DNA from: Firmicutes bacterium UBA6806
GTDB taxonomy: Bacteria > Bacillota > Clostridia > Peptostreptococcales > Acidaminobacteraceae
DNA: 48,399 bases
Assembly (NCBI GenBank): GCA_002452745.1
Contig: DKFC01000048.1
Location: 1-48,399 of the forward strand
Direction of reading: 5' to 3'
How positions within the stretch are numbered: position 1 is the stretch's first letter; every line of letters starts with the position of its first letter. Made by a program: the position numbers and the translations under genes. Of the stretch, positions 1 to 9,007 are shown in pieces. The notes beneath the pieces were generated by a model. The model searched no databases and was not told where the DNA came from. It worked only from the letters and a program-made list of their open reading frames with translations.

Positions 1-58
1 ATTTAAAGTATACAGGAAGCTTTCTTATGTTATAATAAAAGAAAGGAGGTCGATTGTT

Positions 59-1183
59 ATGAATTTAAAAGAATATCTATTGCCTTCCCATTCAATTGAA
101 GTTTCTGCCACCACAGAAGATGAAGATCACAAACCTATCATCTTAAAACTCAGAACCGTTGTTGAAACTGGGTATGAAAATGGTTTTTTCAAAATAGTAG
201 CACCAATGTATCATGGACGTCTATATAATTTTCATGTTGATGAACAAATTACCGTAACCTTCACAACTCAGGTTGAACAAAAAAAAGAGGCCTATGATTT
301 GAAGTGCCGAATTGTCTCCAGAAATCATAGAGGTAATCTATATACCATCACCCTAAAAGCTCTCTCCGAGCCAGAAAAGGTACAAAGGCGGCAAGCATTT
401 CGAGTCAACGTGTTCAACACTTACACATTCAATTATAAAGATAAGGAACAGCAAATTGTCACAAAAGACATCAGCTCAACTGGCTTGCGTGGCCTCACGA
501 CAATTCAGATGAGCAAAGGCGACCAGTTCACAATCAAATTCAACGCAAATACCAAAGAAGAGGATGAAGTGAGTCCTGAGGATTATGCAGAACGACTCTT
601 CACGCTACAGTGTCGCGTTATTGACTGCATGCCGCAAACTGAAATCAGGCGCTACATGCAGCGAATTCAATTTGTCAATATGACATCAAAACAGTCTAAG
701 TATTTGGTTCAATATCTATATGCAAAACAGTCTGAAATTATTTTTACTGAGGGCAGCGACAGCAATCAACGCGATCTCATGGAACACTATTTAAATTATC
801 AGGAAAATGAAATTCATATTGATGAAAGAGATTCGAGAAATGTCTCCCTTATCTCGCTCATATCCTTTTTCCTGTTCTTTCTCAGTTTTGTGTTCTTTCT
901 ATATGCTCAACCCACTGAAGTATATGGATTGGATCGCTTTTTCAGATACTACAGAGCACAGGCATGGAATTCCACTTACTTTGTACTGGCCTTCGGGACA
1001 ACTCTTGGCAACATTGCCTTTAGCATTTATGGCCTTATATTCAACGCTTCAAAATTTAAATCCCAGAACGACCACTTCAACCGATTGTTGATTGCCACTC
1101 TGGGATTATCCATTATATTGCTCTTTGTATTGATTTACTTTCTGTCAACAACGACGATTTTTACAAGTAATAAAGTATATTAA
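59..1183 (+). CDS. YcgR/PilZ-type c-di-GMP receptor with C-terminal membrane domain
   Basis: The protein is 374 aa. Residues 1-100 look like the beta-rich YcgR-N domain. A PilZ domain follows, with the c-di-GMP-binding RxxxR motif at R111-R115 (RQAFR) and the second motif DISSTG at 137-142. Three hydrophobic helices lie at about 263-283, 306-328 and 343-363, so the sensor is membrane-anchored, unlike the soluble E. coli YcgR and B. subtilis YpfB flagellar brakes. Both ligand motifs are intact, so c-di-GMP binding is likely; the output is unknown. The start has an AAAGGAGGT ribosome-binding site at 42-50 and a TATAAT-like -10 at 31-36. Its 3' end overlaps the convergent radical SAM gene by 4 nt. 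Two cyclases and a phosphodiesterase in the same window fit a c-di-GMP role. Confidence 0.8.
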   Translation: MNLKEYLLPSHSIEVSATTEDEDHKPIILKLRTVVETGYENGFFKIVAPMYHGRLYNFHVDEQITVTFTTQVEQKKEAYDLKCRIVSRNHRGNLYTITLKALSEPEKVQRRQAFRVNVFNTYTFNYKDKEQQIVTKDISSTGLRGLTTIQMSKGDQFTIKFNANTKEEDEVSPEDYAERLFTLQCRVIDCMPQTEIRRYMQRIQFVNMTSKQSKYLVQYLYAKQSEIIFTEGSDSNQRDLMEHYLNYQENEIHIDERDSRNVSLISLISFFLFFLSFVFFLYAQPTEVYGLDRFFRYYRAQAWNSTYFVLAFGTTLGNIAFSIYGLIFNASKFKSQNDHFNRLLIATLGLSIILLFVLIYFLSTTTIFTSNKVY

Positions 1184-2112
1184 ACTTCACTTTTGGCCCC
1201 TTGAACAGTGCCTCTACGCCTCATTTCCCTTTGGATGCCATTGAGAACAGCTCTCTTGTTTCGTATCCACATGGGGGCGATTAGCAGTTCTCGTGGGCCA
1301 TCTCCAGTTAACCTGTGAATGGTTATATCAGCCGGTAGAAGCTCCAGCGCATCACAGATAAGGTCTATATACTCATGTACTTCAATCAATTTGAAGTTTT
1401 CTTTTGCATAATAGGCCTCTAAATCACTGCCTCTGAGGACATTGAGCATGTGAAACTTGACGCCAAACGGTTTTAGACTAGAAACGTATTTCACTGTTTC
1501 TAGCATCATTTCACGGGTTTCTTCTGGCAAGCCCAAAATGATATGAAGCACAACTGGAATTTCCTCTGCTTTGAGCCGACTGTAGACAGACTCAAAAAGA
1601 GCCATATCATAATGTCTCCTAATTAGAGAGACACTCTGAGGATGAATGGACTGAAGTCCAAGTTCAAGCCAGAATTCCCCCCTTGCCATATAACTTTTAA
1701 ACAAAGGATACATCTCGTCAGTGATACAATCAGGCCTAGTGGCTAGTGCCAATCCCACAACAGATGAATCCTCGTAAACTGGGGCATAAGTCTCTATTAG
1801 TTTTTCAAGAGGTGCATAGGTGTTTGAAAAATTTTGGAAATAGCCTAAATACCCACAGTCTCGCCATTTATCTGACAAGAGTGATTTCTGGTAAGCCATC
1901 TGTTCCAAAATGGGCTGTGTTTCAGCCATGTAAAACCCATCTGTTACAATCCCTGCATATTCTCCTGATCCTCTGTCACTGCAAAACAAACACCCACGGG
2001 TGTCTAACTTCCCATCTCTATTGGGGCAAGTAAATCCCCCATCCAAAGATAATTTGACAATTTTTCGCCCATATCTATGTTTAAAATAATCATTTACTGA
2101 ATAGAATATCAT
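1180..2112 (-). CDS. TIGR01212/YhcC-family radical SAM protein
   Basis: The protein is 310 aa, full length for the TIGR01212 (E. coli YhcC-like) radical SAM family. The cluster-binding cysteines are spaced C29-X11-C41-X2-C44 (CPNRDG...GCLFC), the unusual spacing of this group rather than CX3CX2C. The conserved GLPEE segment and the LGLQS stretch are present. The substrate is not established; a radical SAM reaction is inferred from the family only. The ATG start has AGAGG upstream. It follows the kinase/response-regulator pair on the same strand after a gap of about 77 nt and may be co-transcribed; the context does not explain its function. Confidence 0.8.
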   Translation of the reverse strand: MIFYSVNDYFKHRYGRKIVKLSLDGGFTCPNRDGKLDTRGCLFCSDRGSGEYAGIVTDGFYMAETQPILEQMAYQKSLLSDKWRDCGYLGYFQNFSNTYAPLEKLIETYAPVYEDSSVVGLALATRPDCITDEMYPLFKSYMARGEFWLELGLQSIHPQSVSLIRRHYDMALFESVYSRLKAEEIPVVLHIILGLPEETREMMLETVKYVSSLKPFGVKFHMLNVLRGSDLEAYYAKENFKLIEVHEYIDLICDALELLPADITIHRLTGDGPRELLIAPMWIRNKRAVLNGIQREMRRRGTVQGAKSEV

Positions 2113-2189
2113 TTTGTTCCTCTCACTTTAAATAAGCTGATTTGACAGCTCAATATTCCATTCAATTTTATAGGGATTCCCCCAACAAG

Positions 2190-2588
2190 TCAATTGTCTA
2201 TCAGTTCAAGTTTTCTTAAAACATCCACAAACTTGTCTATATCTATTGGTTTTACCGCATACCCTTCTGCTCCAATTTCAAAGGCGCTCTTTACTTTGTC
2301 TGTGGCATTAAGCGCCGTCGTCATAATCACCTTGCTTCGATGCTCATGAGGGACTCTTCTCTCATCTTCCAGTACGCGAATGGTCTTGAGAACATTGACG
2401 CCATCCACTTCAGGCATCATGATATCAAGGCAAATCAAATCGTAATACTGTCCTTCGTCCAAAGCCATGATAAACACTTCAAGCGCTTCGATACCATCCA
2501 CTGTTACATCGCACTCGCCATAGTTCGACAGGAATTTGTACAAAAAAGTTCGGCTGACATAATCGTCTTCTGCAATTAAAATTCTCAT
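2190..2588 (-). CDS. CheY-like single-domain response regulator
   Basis: This is a stand-alone receiver domain of about 132 aa. The acidic pair is at D8-D9, the phosphoacceptor Asp at D55 (CLDIMMPE), the switch Thr at about T90-T91 and the conserved Lys at K113 (VKPID). There is no output domain, so it acts by protein contact or phosphotransfer. I place the start at the ATG at 2588, because AAAGGTG lies 7 nt upstream; a GTG at 2597 would give a 4-nt overlap with the kinase stop codon. The tight spacing makes it the likely partner of the upstream hybrid kinase. Confidence 0.85.
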   Translation of the reverse strand: MRILIAEDDYVSRTFLYKFLSNYGECDVTVDGIEALEVFIMALDEGQYYDLICLDIMMPEVDGVNVLKTIRVLEDERRVPHEHRSKVIMTTALNATDKVKSAFEIGAEGYAVKPIDIDKFVDVLRKLELIDN

Positions 2589-2593
2589 AGCGT

Positions 2594-5500
2594 TCACCTT
2601 TCCATTTCTTCTAATAGTTTGAGATAGTATTTTTCAAATGCCTTTAGTTCTTCTCGCCTCAATGCCAGTTCCATTTTAAGAATTAAGCGCTTGTATTCTT
2701 TTTGGCTACCGACGAGTTTCTTTAACGTCGCCAATTTTGATTCGGCGTCTATCAGTTCACCCTTATTGATGCTATAAATAACTTCATTGAGCATTTTCTT
2801 TAACTTTTCAACATCACAGTTTTCCTCCGTCCCATCAGAATTAATTCGATTTAATATATCTCTGGCGGAGGTCTCTTCCTTCAAGTTTAGCTTTCCATGT
2901 TCCATTATGGTCTGATAGAACAGCTTCGTGTCAATCGGCTTGGAAACATAGTCATCAAACCCCTCTCCTAAAAACTTCTCTCTATCATTTTTGAGTGCAT
3001 AGGCTGTCAGTGCAATTACTGGGATGTACTTTTCATCAGCACCTTGTAGTTTTCGAATTTCATGAAGGGCGTCTATGCCGTTCATATCAGGCATCTGTAT
3101 ATCCATGATGACGAGATCATAGTCGTACAGTTCATATTTTCGAATCGCCTCCACCCCATTTGGGGCAATGTCAACCCGATGCCCTTGCAAGTTCAAGAGT
3201 TTTTCCACGACAATCTGATTGATTTTGTCATCCTCTCCCACCAGCACATTTAGTTTCTTGTTCACAACTGGAACAATCACTTCAGGATGAGCTGTGTCCT
3301 TAACCACATCTTCATTGACCACATATGGCAGTTTTAGCGTAAACACAGAGCCCTTTAACAGCTCGGATGATACCGCCAGACTTCCCTTCATGAGCTCTGC
3401 CATGTTTTTGGAAATGGTCAATCCAAGCCCCGTGCCGCCGTATTTTCTTGTGGCACTTGAATCCGCCTGATTGAAGCTCTCAAATATCTTATCTTGATCT
3501 TCTTTGGAAATCCCTATGCCACTGTCGATAATCATAAAAGCAACCTCTATCAATTGCTCGCTCTTCGGAATCATCTCCACTCTCAGTTTTACAAATCCCT
3601 TTTCAGTGAACTTTATGGCGTTAAAAATTAAATTGTTAAGTATTTGTCCAAGTTTATGTTCATCCCCCACTAGATAATCCGGGATATCTTGATCGACTTC
3701 CAAGAAAAAGTCTATATTCTTTTCAATTGCCTGAATCTTAAGCGGCTGGACATGTTGTTGAACAAATCGCTTTAGGTTGAAAATACGCTCTTCCACAATC
3801 ATTTTGCCAGCTTCTATCTTTGAAAAATCCAACACGCTGTTGATGATTTTAAGAAGGGACATGGCACTGTCTTTTACCATTTCCAAATTCGCCTTTTGCT
3901 GCTTGTCAAGTGAACTCATCAAAGTGAGTTCGGTCATGCCAATAATGCCATTCATAGGGGTTCTTATTTCATGGCTCATATTTGCGAGGAATAGACTCTT
4001 CGCTCTATTCGCCTCATCTGCAAGCAATTTTGACGCCTTTAAATCCTCTCTGTATCTCACTTGCTCTGTTGAATCCCTGAGGACAAAGACATAGGTCACC
4101 TCATCATTCATCTTGATGATATTTCCAACTGCCTGAAGCCATTTTAGTTTATTATCCTTTGTCTTGACCCTAAGCTCAATTCTAAATTGATTTTCAGAGT
4201 CGTCTATCGACTGAGTGAGCATCTCTCCTTTTGGCAAGTCTTCTTCATATACAAAGGTTGTAAAATCATGTCCTAAAACCTCTTCTATTTCATAACCTGT
4301 CAGTATTTTCACAGAAGGGGAAACATACGTAATCATATTGTTAACGTCCATTTGAACGATTGTATCCAACATACTGTCTGTTAACAGACGCAAATTTCTC
4401 TCACTTTTTACGAGGTCTCTTGACATCTTTTTATAGTCTGTGATGTCCTGCAATGCGATGATGATATGCATTTTATTGTCCACAACGGCAGGTGAGGCAT
4501 TTAGCCTCAGGTATTTTTTCTCTTTTAGAGTATTATAGGGATCTCTAAACAGGATTTCCATTCCCCTTACAATCATCTGTTTTTCCAAGACCCGTCTTAG
4601 CGTTCTCTCTATGATACAGTCATCACATAATTTGCAGACAGGACTCTCTTCATTTGCATAATAAGTGCAAAGAAACATTTGATTGAAATTATGATTGATT
4701 AAATCGCTGAGCGGAATGTTAAAAATCTTGCCAATCTCCTGATTCAACTTCACCATTTTAAACTGTTCATCCACAATGGCAAGTCCCACAGTGGTATTCT
4801 CAAAGATAGCTTCCAGTTTTGCCTTTTCATATTCCAAGTGCTTTTCAGTTTCTTTTTTTGTGGTGATGTCACTGAGCATAATCGCGTAATTGGTGGCGTT
4901 CCCATTTTCGTCCCTCACGGCTTGCATCTGTAAACTCTCCCAGTAGACTTCCCCCTTTGCGGTCTTCATGGAAATCTCTGTATTCCACTTGGAGCGATAG
5001 TCTATGTAGAAGTTGACCATTTCCTCGAAGTCAGCTTCTCGTCTGGATATGAGTAAATCCAAAGCATTTTTCCCCATGAGGTCTTCGCCTTTTTCGAAGT
5101 ACTTATTGATAAAATATGGATTGCAGTACTCTATATTCCAAGAAATATCTGTAATAATCATGGAGATATTGCTCTGTTCAACCAAACTTGAAAACTTAAG
5201 CAGCTTTTGCTCTGCTTTAATCATCCGATCTATGTCTCTAAAGATGATGACGTACCCTGTAATTTGATTTTCCCCGTCGTAAGAGGCAGAGATACTCGCC
5301 GATATGTATTTGAAGCGATTGTTATCCACTTGAATCAGCGTATCTCTGGGAAGCCCAATTGTCTTGTATTCTGTTTCAAGCCTACTCAATGGCAGCCTGA
5401 CATTTTTTTTATCAATTTGATTCATCATCTGGAAGACTTCGTCAACGCCCTGCCCAATCAACGCTTCCTTTTCCCTTTCCAGTATTTCACAAGCCTTTAT

Positions 5501-5599
5501 ATTGACAAAAGTCACTTTTTTCTCATGGCTCGCTATGATAAATCCATCCCCTGCAACTTCAATTACTTTTATTAAATCCAGTCGGTCTATATGATCCAT
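2594..5599 (-). CDS. Multi-PAS hybrid sensor histidine kinase
   Basis: The protein is 1001 aa, with no membrane segment, so it is a cytoplasmic sensor. In order: PAS domains at about 10-125, 135-250, 260-390 and 400-515; HisKA with phosphoacceptor H543 (MSHEIRTPMNG); HATPase_c with N and G boxes (IDSGIGI, GGTGLGL); and a receiver domain with the acceptor in VIMDIQMPDMNG and a VSKPID lysine. The last 90 residues are helical and lack any His, so they are not an Hpt domain. PAS3 carries a four-Cys group (C311, C322, C325, C328), which could hold a metal or Fe-S cluster. The signal is unknown. It is translated just upstream of the CheY-like regulator, which it probably phosphorylates. Confidence 0.88.
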   Translation of the reverse strand: MDHIDRLDLIKVIEVAGDGFIIASHEKKVTFVNIKACEILEREKEALIGQGVDEVFQMMNQIDKKNVRLPLSRLETEYKTIGLPRDTLIQVDNNRFKYISASISASYDGENQITGYVIIFRDIDRMIKAEQKLLKFSSLVEQSNISMIITDISWNIEYCNPYFINKYFEKGEDLMGKNALDLLISRREADFEEMVNFYIDYRSKWNTEISMKTAKGEVYWESLQMQAVRDENGNATNYAIMLSDITTKKETEKHLEYEKAKLEAIFENTTVGLAIVDEQFKMVKLNQEIGKIFNIPLSDLINHNFNQMFLCTYYANEESPVCKLCDDCIIERTLRRVLEKQMIVRGMEILFRDPYNTLKEKKYLRLNASPAVVDNKMHIIIALQDITDYKKMSRDLVKSERNLRLLTDSMLDTIVQMDVNNMITYVSPSVKILTGYEIEEVLGHDFTTFVYEEDLPKGEMLTQSIDDSENQFRIELRVKTKDNKLKWLQAVGNIIKMNDEVTYVFVLRDSTEQVRYREDLKASKLLADEANRAKSLFLANMSHEIRTPMNGIIGMTELTLMSSLDKQQKANLEMVKDSAMSLLKIINSVLDFSKIEAGKMIVEERIFNLKRFVQQHVQPLKIQAIEKNIDFFLEVDQDIPDYLVGDEHKLGQILNNLIFNAIKFTEKGFVKLRVEMIPKSEQLIEVAFMIIDSGIGISKEDQDKIFESFNQADSSATRKYGGTGLGLTISKNMAELMKGSLAVSSELLKGSVFTLKLPYVVNEDVVKDTAHPEVIVPVVNKKLNVLVGEDDKINQIVVEKLLNLQGHRVDIAPNGVEAIRKYELYDYDLVIMDIQMPDMNGIDALHEIRKLQGADEKYIPVIALTAYALKNDREKFLGEGFDDYVSKPIDTKLFYQTIMEHGKLNLKEETSARDILNRINSDGTEENCDVEKLKKMLNEVIYSINKGELIDAESKLATLKKLVGSQKEYKRLILKMELALRREELKAFEKYYLKLLEEMER

Positions 5600-5738
5600 A
5601 GAGTCACCTACTTTTAGTATTATGGAGGAACTTTCCCTATACTATTTTTAACCACTGATTGGAAATTTAAACATAATCATTTTCTGTCTTGACGTCTATC
5701 TAAATTCTCACATTTTCAGATTGGCAAGTAAAACCAAA

Positions 5739-5815
5739 CCCATTCGTTTTTCAGAACAAATGGGCTGTCACAGCATAAAAAATCGCCATTACAGCTAATT
5801 TGCCATAATGACGAT
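5739..5815 (-). terminator. Tandem intrinsic terminators after hydF
   Basis: On the minus strand, 14 pairable positions (5802-5815 with 5782-5795, some G-U) close a 6-nt loop and are followed by a T run. A second hairpin (CCCATT...AATGGG, 5739-5764) with a weaker T tract follows at once. Together they separate the hydrogenase operon from the kinase gene. Confidence 0.8.
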
Positions 5816-5833
5816 AAATTCAACTTCTCTAAG

Positions 5834-7027
5834 TTATTCTAAATTTAAAATTTCAACACTTCTTTCCAATATTCCATTGAAATAAGCCAGTGCCAGACCA
5901 TAATTGGTTATATATGCGTTTTGACGTTCACAGAGGTCAATTCTGCTCTGCATGCTCTTTCGATTCATCATACAAGCACCGCAGTGAATAATCAAATCAT
6001 ATTGACTTACATCCTCGGGAAAATCATGTCCCATAGAAAATGTAATGTCAACCGCTTCTGAAACTTTAGCTCTTATCAGCTTTGGAATTTTCACACGTCC
6101 AATGTCCTCATGCGAGTGGTTGTGTGTGCAACTTTCAGAAATGAGAATCTTTGCATCCGGTTTCAACGCCTTAAAGGCATTTACCCCTTGCAGCAAACTG
6201 CTGATTTCGCCCTTTTGTCTTGCAAACAGAATTGAGAAGCTCGTAAGTTTAATCTCTTTTGGAACAATTTTACTCACCTCAGCAAAGGCCTGGGAATCGG
6301 TCACAACCAAATCCACTTGTTTAAGTTCCTTCAGAGCCTCTTCAAGTTCTGTATCCCTTACCACATAGCTTTTGATCCCATGATCAAGACAATCCCTTAT
6401 AAGCTGTACTTGAGGCAGTATAATTCTACCCTTTGGTGCTTCTGAATCAATTGGAACTACCAGCACCACCGTACTGCCATACGGCAATAAATCGCCAATG
6501 ATAACGGGTTCTTCTTCTAGTTTAGCAAGATTGTCCATCAGCTTTTGATTTAAATCGTGAATAGTGGCAAGCTCCTTTGTGGATATAAAGGTAACATCAC
6601 CAAACGCTTCAGAAATCGCCTGCCTTTGTTCATTTTCCAATTGATCTGCCTTATTGACCACACACATGTGCGGAATTTTAAACTTCTTAAAGTCAGCAAC
6701 CATCTTCTCATATTCAGCATGATCCGGGCTTTGACCGTCAATTAAATAGATGGCAAAATCTGTTCTGTTTAACATCTTGCGCGTTTTTTCGACCCGGAGT
6801 TCTCCTAGGAGTCCTTCATCGTCAAGACCAGCCGTGTCCATAAAGACGACTGGCCCGTAAGGAATGAGTTCCATCGCTTTAAATACAGGGTCAGTCGTTG
6901 TCCCCTGAACTTCCGAAACCACTGCGACGTCCTGTCCTATAATTGCATTGAACAGCGATGACTTGCCTGCATTTCGATTGCCATATATTCCAATGTGAAA
7001 TCTATTCGCATTTGGTGTTTTGTTCAT
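5834..7027 (-). CDS. hydF: [FeFe]-hydrogenase H-cluster maturation GTPase HydF
   Basis: HydF is the scaffold/carrier GTPase that receives the HydE and HydG products and delivers the diiron subcluster to apo-hydrogenase. The 397 aa match family length. The GTPase motifs are P-loop GNRNAGKS (16-23), QGTTTDP, DTAG (64-67) and NKAD (125-128). The C-terminal cluster ligands are intact: C300-T-H302, then 45 residues, then H348-C349-x2-C352, the CxHx(45-53)HCxxC signature. It is the last gene of the operon, 28 nt after hydG, and ends at a strong terminator. HydE is not in this window. Confidence 0.97.
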   Translation of the reverse strand: MNKTPNANRFHIGIYGNRNAGKSSLFNAIIGQDVAVVSEVQGTTTDPVFKAMELIPYGPVVFMDTAGLDDEGLLGELRVEKTRKMLNRTDFAIYLIDGQSPDHAEYEKMVADFKKFKIPHMCVVNKADQLENEQRQAISEAFGDVTFISTKELATIHDLNQKLMDNLAKLEEEPVIIGDLLPYGSTVVLVVPIDSEAPKGRIILPQVQLIRDCLDHGIKSYVVRDTELEEALKELKQVDLVVTDSQAFAEVSKIVPKEIKLTSFSILFARQKGEISSLLQGVNAFKALKPDAKILISESCTHNHSHEDIGRVKIPKLIRAKVSEAVDITFSMGHDFPEDVSQYDLIIHCGACMMNRKSMQSRIDLCERQNAYITNYGLALAYFNGILERSVEILNLE

Positions 7028-7055
7028 CTACGCCTCCATCTTTGAACCAGTAACT

Positions 7056-8465
7056 CTATAAGAAAATATCTCTCTTGCCTTCGCTAAGGTCTTGCAGTCC
7101 TTTGATTACAACCGCTCTGGTTTCAGGTTTTCCAATCTTCTCAATTTCCTTGGCAATAAAATCATCCGCCATTTTTTTCAGTTCGTCATCACCAAAATCA
7201 AGAGCGTATTCTTTTAATGTCATCAGAGCGTTTGGCTGGCAAACATGTTGAATTTCACCTGATTTAGCCAATCTCATGAATCTGTCACCTGTACGGCCCA
7301 TGCGATAGCAAGAAGTACAATAACTCGGGATAAATCCGTCCCTTATCAGACCTTTGATAACTTCTATTGGAGATCTTTCATCAGAAATTTGGAATTGTTG
7401 AACGTCGTGTCCCTCTTCATTTTCTTTATAGCCGCCGACACCTGTACACGAGCCTGCACTGATTTGTGAAACCCCGTGGTGAAGGAGTTCGTTTCTAACT
7501 TCTTGCGATTCACGTGTGGATATGATAATGCCTGTAAAAGGAACAGCGATTCTCAGAATTGCGACGATTTTCTTAAAGGTTTCATCGTCAATCAAGTTGT
7601 TGAACTCCACCATTTCCATGCCTTCAGCTTTTTTGATTCTCGGAACTGAAATGGTGTGGAATCCCACGCCGTATTGATCTTCCAAATGTTGATTGTGCAT
7701 CATCAGCGCTAAGACTTCAAACTTATAATTGGCAAGCCCAAAGAGTACACCCGCACCAACGTCATCTACCCCACCTTGCATCGCTCTGTCAAATGCGGTT
7801 AAGTGATATTCATAATCGCTTTTTTTGCATTTTGGATGCATGTCTTCATAAGTTGGTTTGTGATACGTTTCTTGGAAGAGGATATAAGTTCCGATATCCG
7901 CCTTTTTGAGTTTTCCATAGTTCTCAATTGTGGTTGACGCAATATTGACATTGATCCGTCTAATATTGCTCTTTTCACTGACTTCACTGTAAATTGTCTT
8001 CATCGCATGAATGATATAATCAATATCACAGTTTACAGGATCTTCACCAGCTTCAAGTGCAATTCTCTTATGTCCCATTTTTTCTAGGATTCTAACTTCT
8101 TCTCTGATTTCATCATCTGTTAATTTTCTTCTAGCAAATTTATTTTCTAATTTATAACCACAGTATTTACAGTTGTTTACACAGTAGTTGCTCACATATA
8201 GTGGGGCAAATACAACCACACGGTTTCCATAGATATCCTTTTTGATCTTTTCTGCAATATTATAGATTTTTTCGATTTGATCTGCTTTATCTGCCTGTAG
8301 TAAAATGGCGATTTCATCATAAGCAAGTCCCTTTTTTTGCTCTGCCTTTTGGATGACAGCTTGAATATCTGCATCTGTGGCATTTTTTGCCTTATCCAGC
8401 AAACTTTCAATCAGAGCATGGTCGATAAAATTGGCTTCGTGATAGTTGTGATCGTTAAACTTCAT
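7056..8465 (-). CDS. hydG: [FeFe]-hydrogenase maturase HydG (tyrosine lyase)
   Basis: HydG is a radical SAM enzyme that splits tyrosine to p-cresol and dehydroglycine and produces the CO and CN ligands of the H-cluster as an Fe synthon. The 469 aa match the family. The SAM cluster motif is C95-x3-C99-x2-C102 (CVNNCKYCGYK), and the auxiliary-cluster cysteines characteristic of HydG, absent from plain ThiH, are C383-x2-C386 and C409. It follows the TM1266-family gene by 30 nt and precedes hydF, so the three are one operon. Confidence 0.97.
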   Translation of the reverse strand: MKFNDHNYHEANFIDHALIESLLDKAKNATDADIQAVIQKAEQKKGLAYDEIAILLQADKADQIEKIYNIAEKIKKDIYGNRVVVFAPLYVSNYCVNNCKYCGYKLENKFARRKLTDDEIREEVRILEKMGHKRIALEAGEDPVNCDIDYIIHAMKTIYSEVSEKSNIRRINVNIASTTIENYGKLKKADIGTYILFQETYHKPTYEDMHPKCKKSDYEYHLTAFDRAMQGGVDDVGAGVLFGLANYKFEVLALMMHNQHLEDQYGVGFHTISVPRIKKAEGMEMVEFNNLIDDETFKKIVAILRIAVPFTGIIISTRESQEVRNELLHHGVSQISAGSCTGVGGYKENEEGHDVQQFQISDERSPIEVIKGLIRDGFIPSYCTSCYRMGRTGDRFMRLAKSGEIQHVCQPNALMTLKEYALDFGDDELKKMADDFIAKEIEKIGKPETRAVVIKGLQDLSEGKRDIFL

Positions 8466-8495
8466 ATTAATTTGCCTCCGCTTTCTGTGAGAATA

Positions 8496-8756
8496 CTATG
8501 CCTCTACAGACTTCTTGGAGATAGATGTCTTAACCGAAACGTTTTTCAAATTGCCGAGTTTCCCTGTAAGTCCATTTATTTCGTCCATCTCGCCAATGAC
8601 GATAATTGTAATCACCGAGATTCCGTATTGATCAAACGGTATCCCAGTTCTTCCCCTCACAATTTCCTTAAACTCTGAAACGATTTCGTTAAATCTACTC
8701 TGTACGCCTTGGGCATCCTCTAATATTGCGCTAATTACAGCTACTTTTTTTGTCAT
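8496..8756 (-). CDS. TM1266-family putative regulator of the iron-only hydrogenase system
   Basis: This is an 86-aa protein starting MTKKVAV. I chose the ATG at 8756 because GGAGGT lies 6-9 nt upstream; the longer reading frame to 8807 merely translates the terminator hairpin. It resembles the TM1266 family (TIGR03959), small ferredoxin-like-fold proteins related to NikR-type C-terminal/ACT domains, which are found beside hydEFG and called putative iron-only hydrogenase regulators. It has no DNA-binding helix, so the mode of action is unknown. It is the first gene of the hyd operon, directly behind a structured leader. Confidence 0.82.
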   Translation of the reverse strand: MTKKVAVISAILEDAQGVQSRFNEIVSEFKEIVRGRTGIPFDQYGISVITIIVIGEMDEINGLTGKLGNLKNVSVKTSISKKSVEA

Positions 8757-9007
8757 TTTTACCTCCACAATGTTATAAATAAAAAACCTTCTCAAAGAGA
8801 AGGTCAAATCACAATAACATAAAACGTTATTACATCATGATTGATTACTTCCTTTCAGATCAGAAACCCTTTTCTGTTAGGCAGGTAAAAATTGTTAGAC
8901 AAAATATACAAGTAACAGCACACTCATAAATTTTGAATACAGATGATCGAGGAATAGAAATCAATTCGATAGAATTGAATTGCCACTTCTCGCATCTGCT
9001 TGTTAAT
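8757..9007 (-). promoter_or_regulatory. Structured leader RNA of the hyd operon (candidate attenuator/riboswitch)
   Basis: The 303-nt gap before the hydrogenase operon is mostly transcribed leader. In order: stem P1 (8989-8998 with 8940-8951, CAGATG-CGAG against CTCG-AT-CATCTG), enclosing a hairpin with 7 bp and a TATC loop at 8961-8978; a hairpin CAGAAA-AGGG-TTTCTG at 8861-8876; a stem AATAAC/GTTATT at 8813-8831; then an intrinsic terminator just before the ribosome-binding site. GAGAAG at the base of P1 is complementary to CTTCTC in the terminator, allowing mutually exclusive folds. A weak alternative is a 23-codon ORF (8924-8995) with no clear ribosome-binding site. I recognise no known riboswitch class. 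Confidence 0.5.
8784..8804 (-). terminator. Terminator/attenuator hairpin upstream of the hyd operon
   Basis: On the minus strand ACCTTCTC-TTT-GAGAAGGT is followed by a T run. It lies between the operon promoter and the first gene, so it would stop hyd transcription unless disrupted. Confidence 0.75.

Noticed and set aside
2594..2870. C-terminal Hpt domain on the hybrid kinase
   Set aside because: The last 90 residues are helical but contain no histidine.
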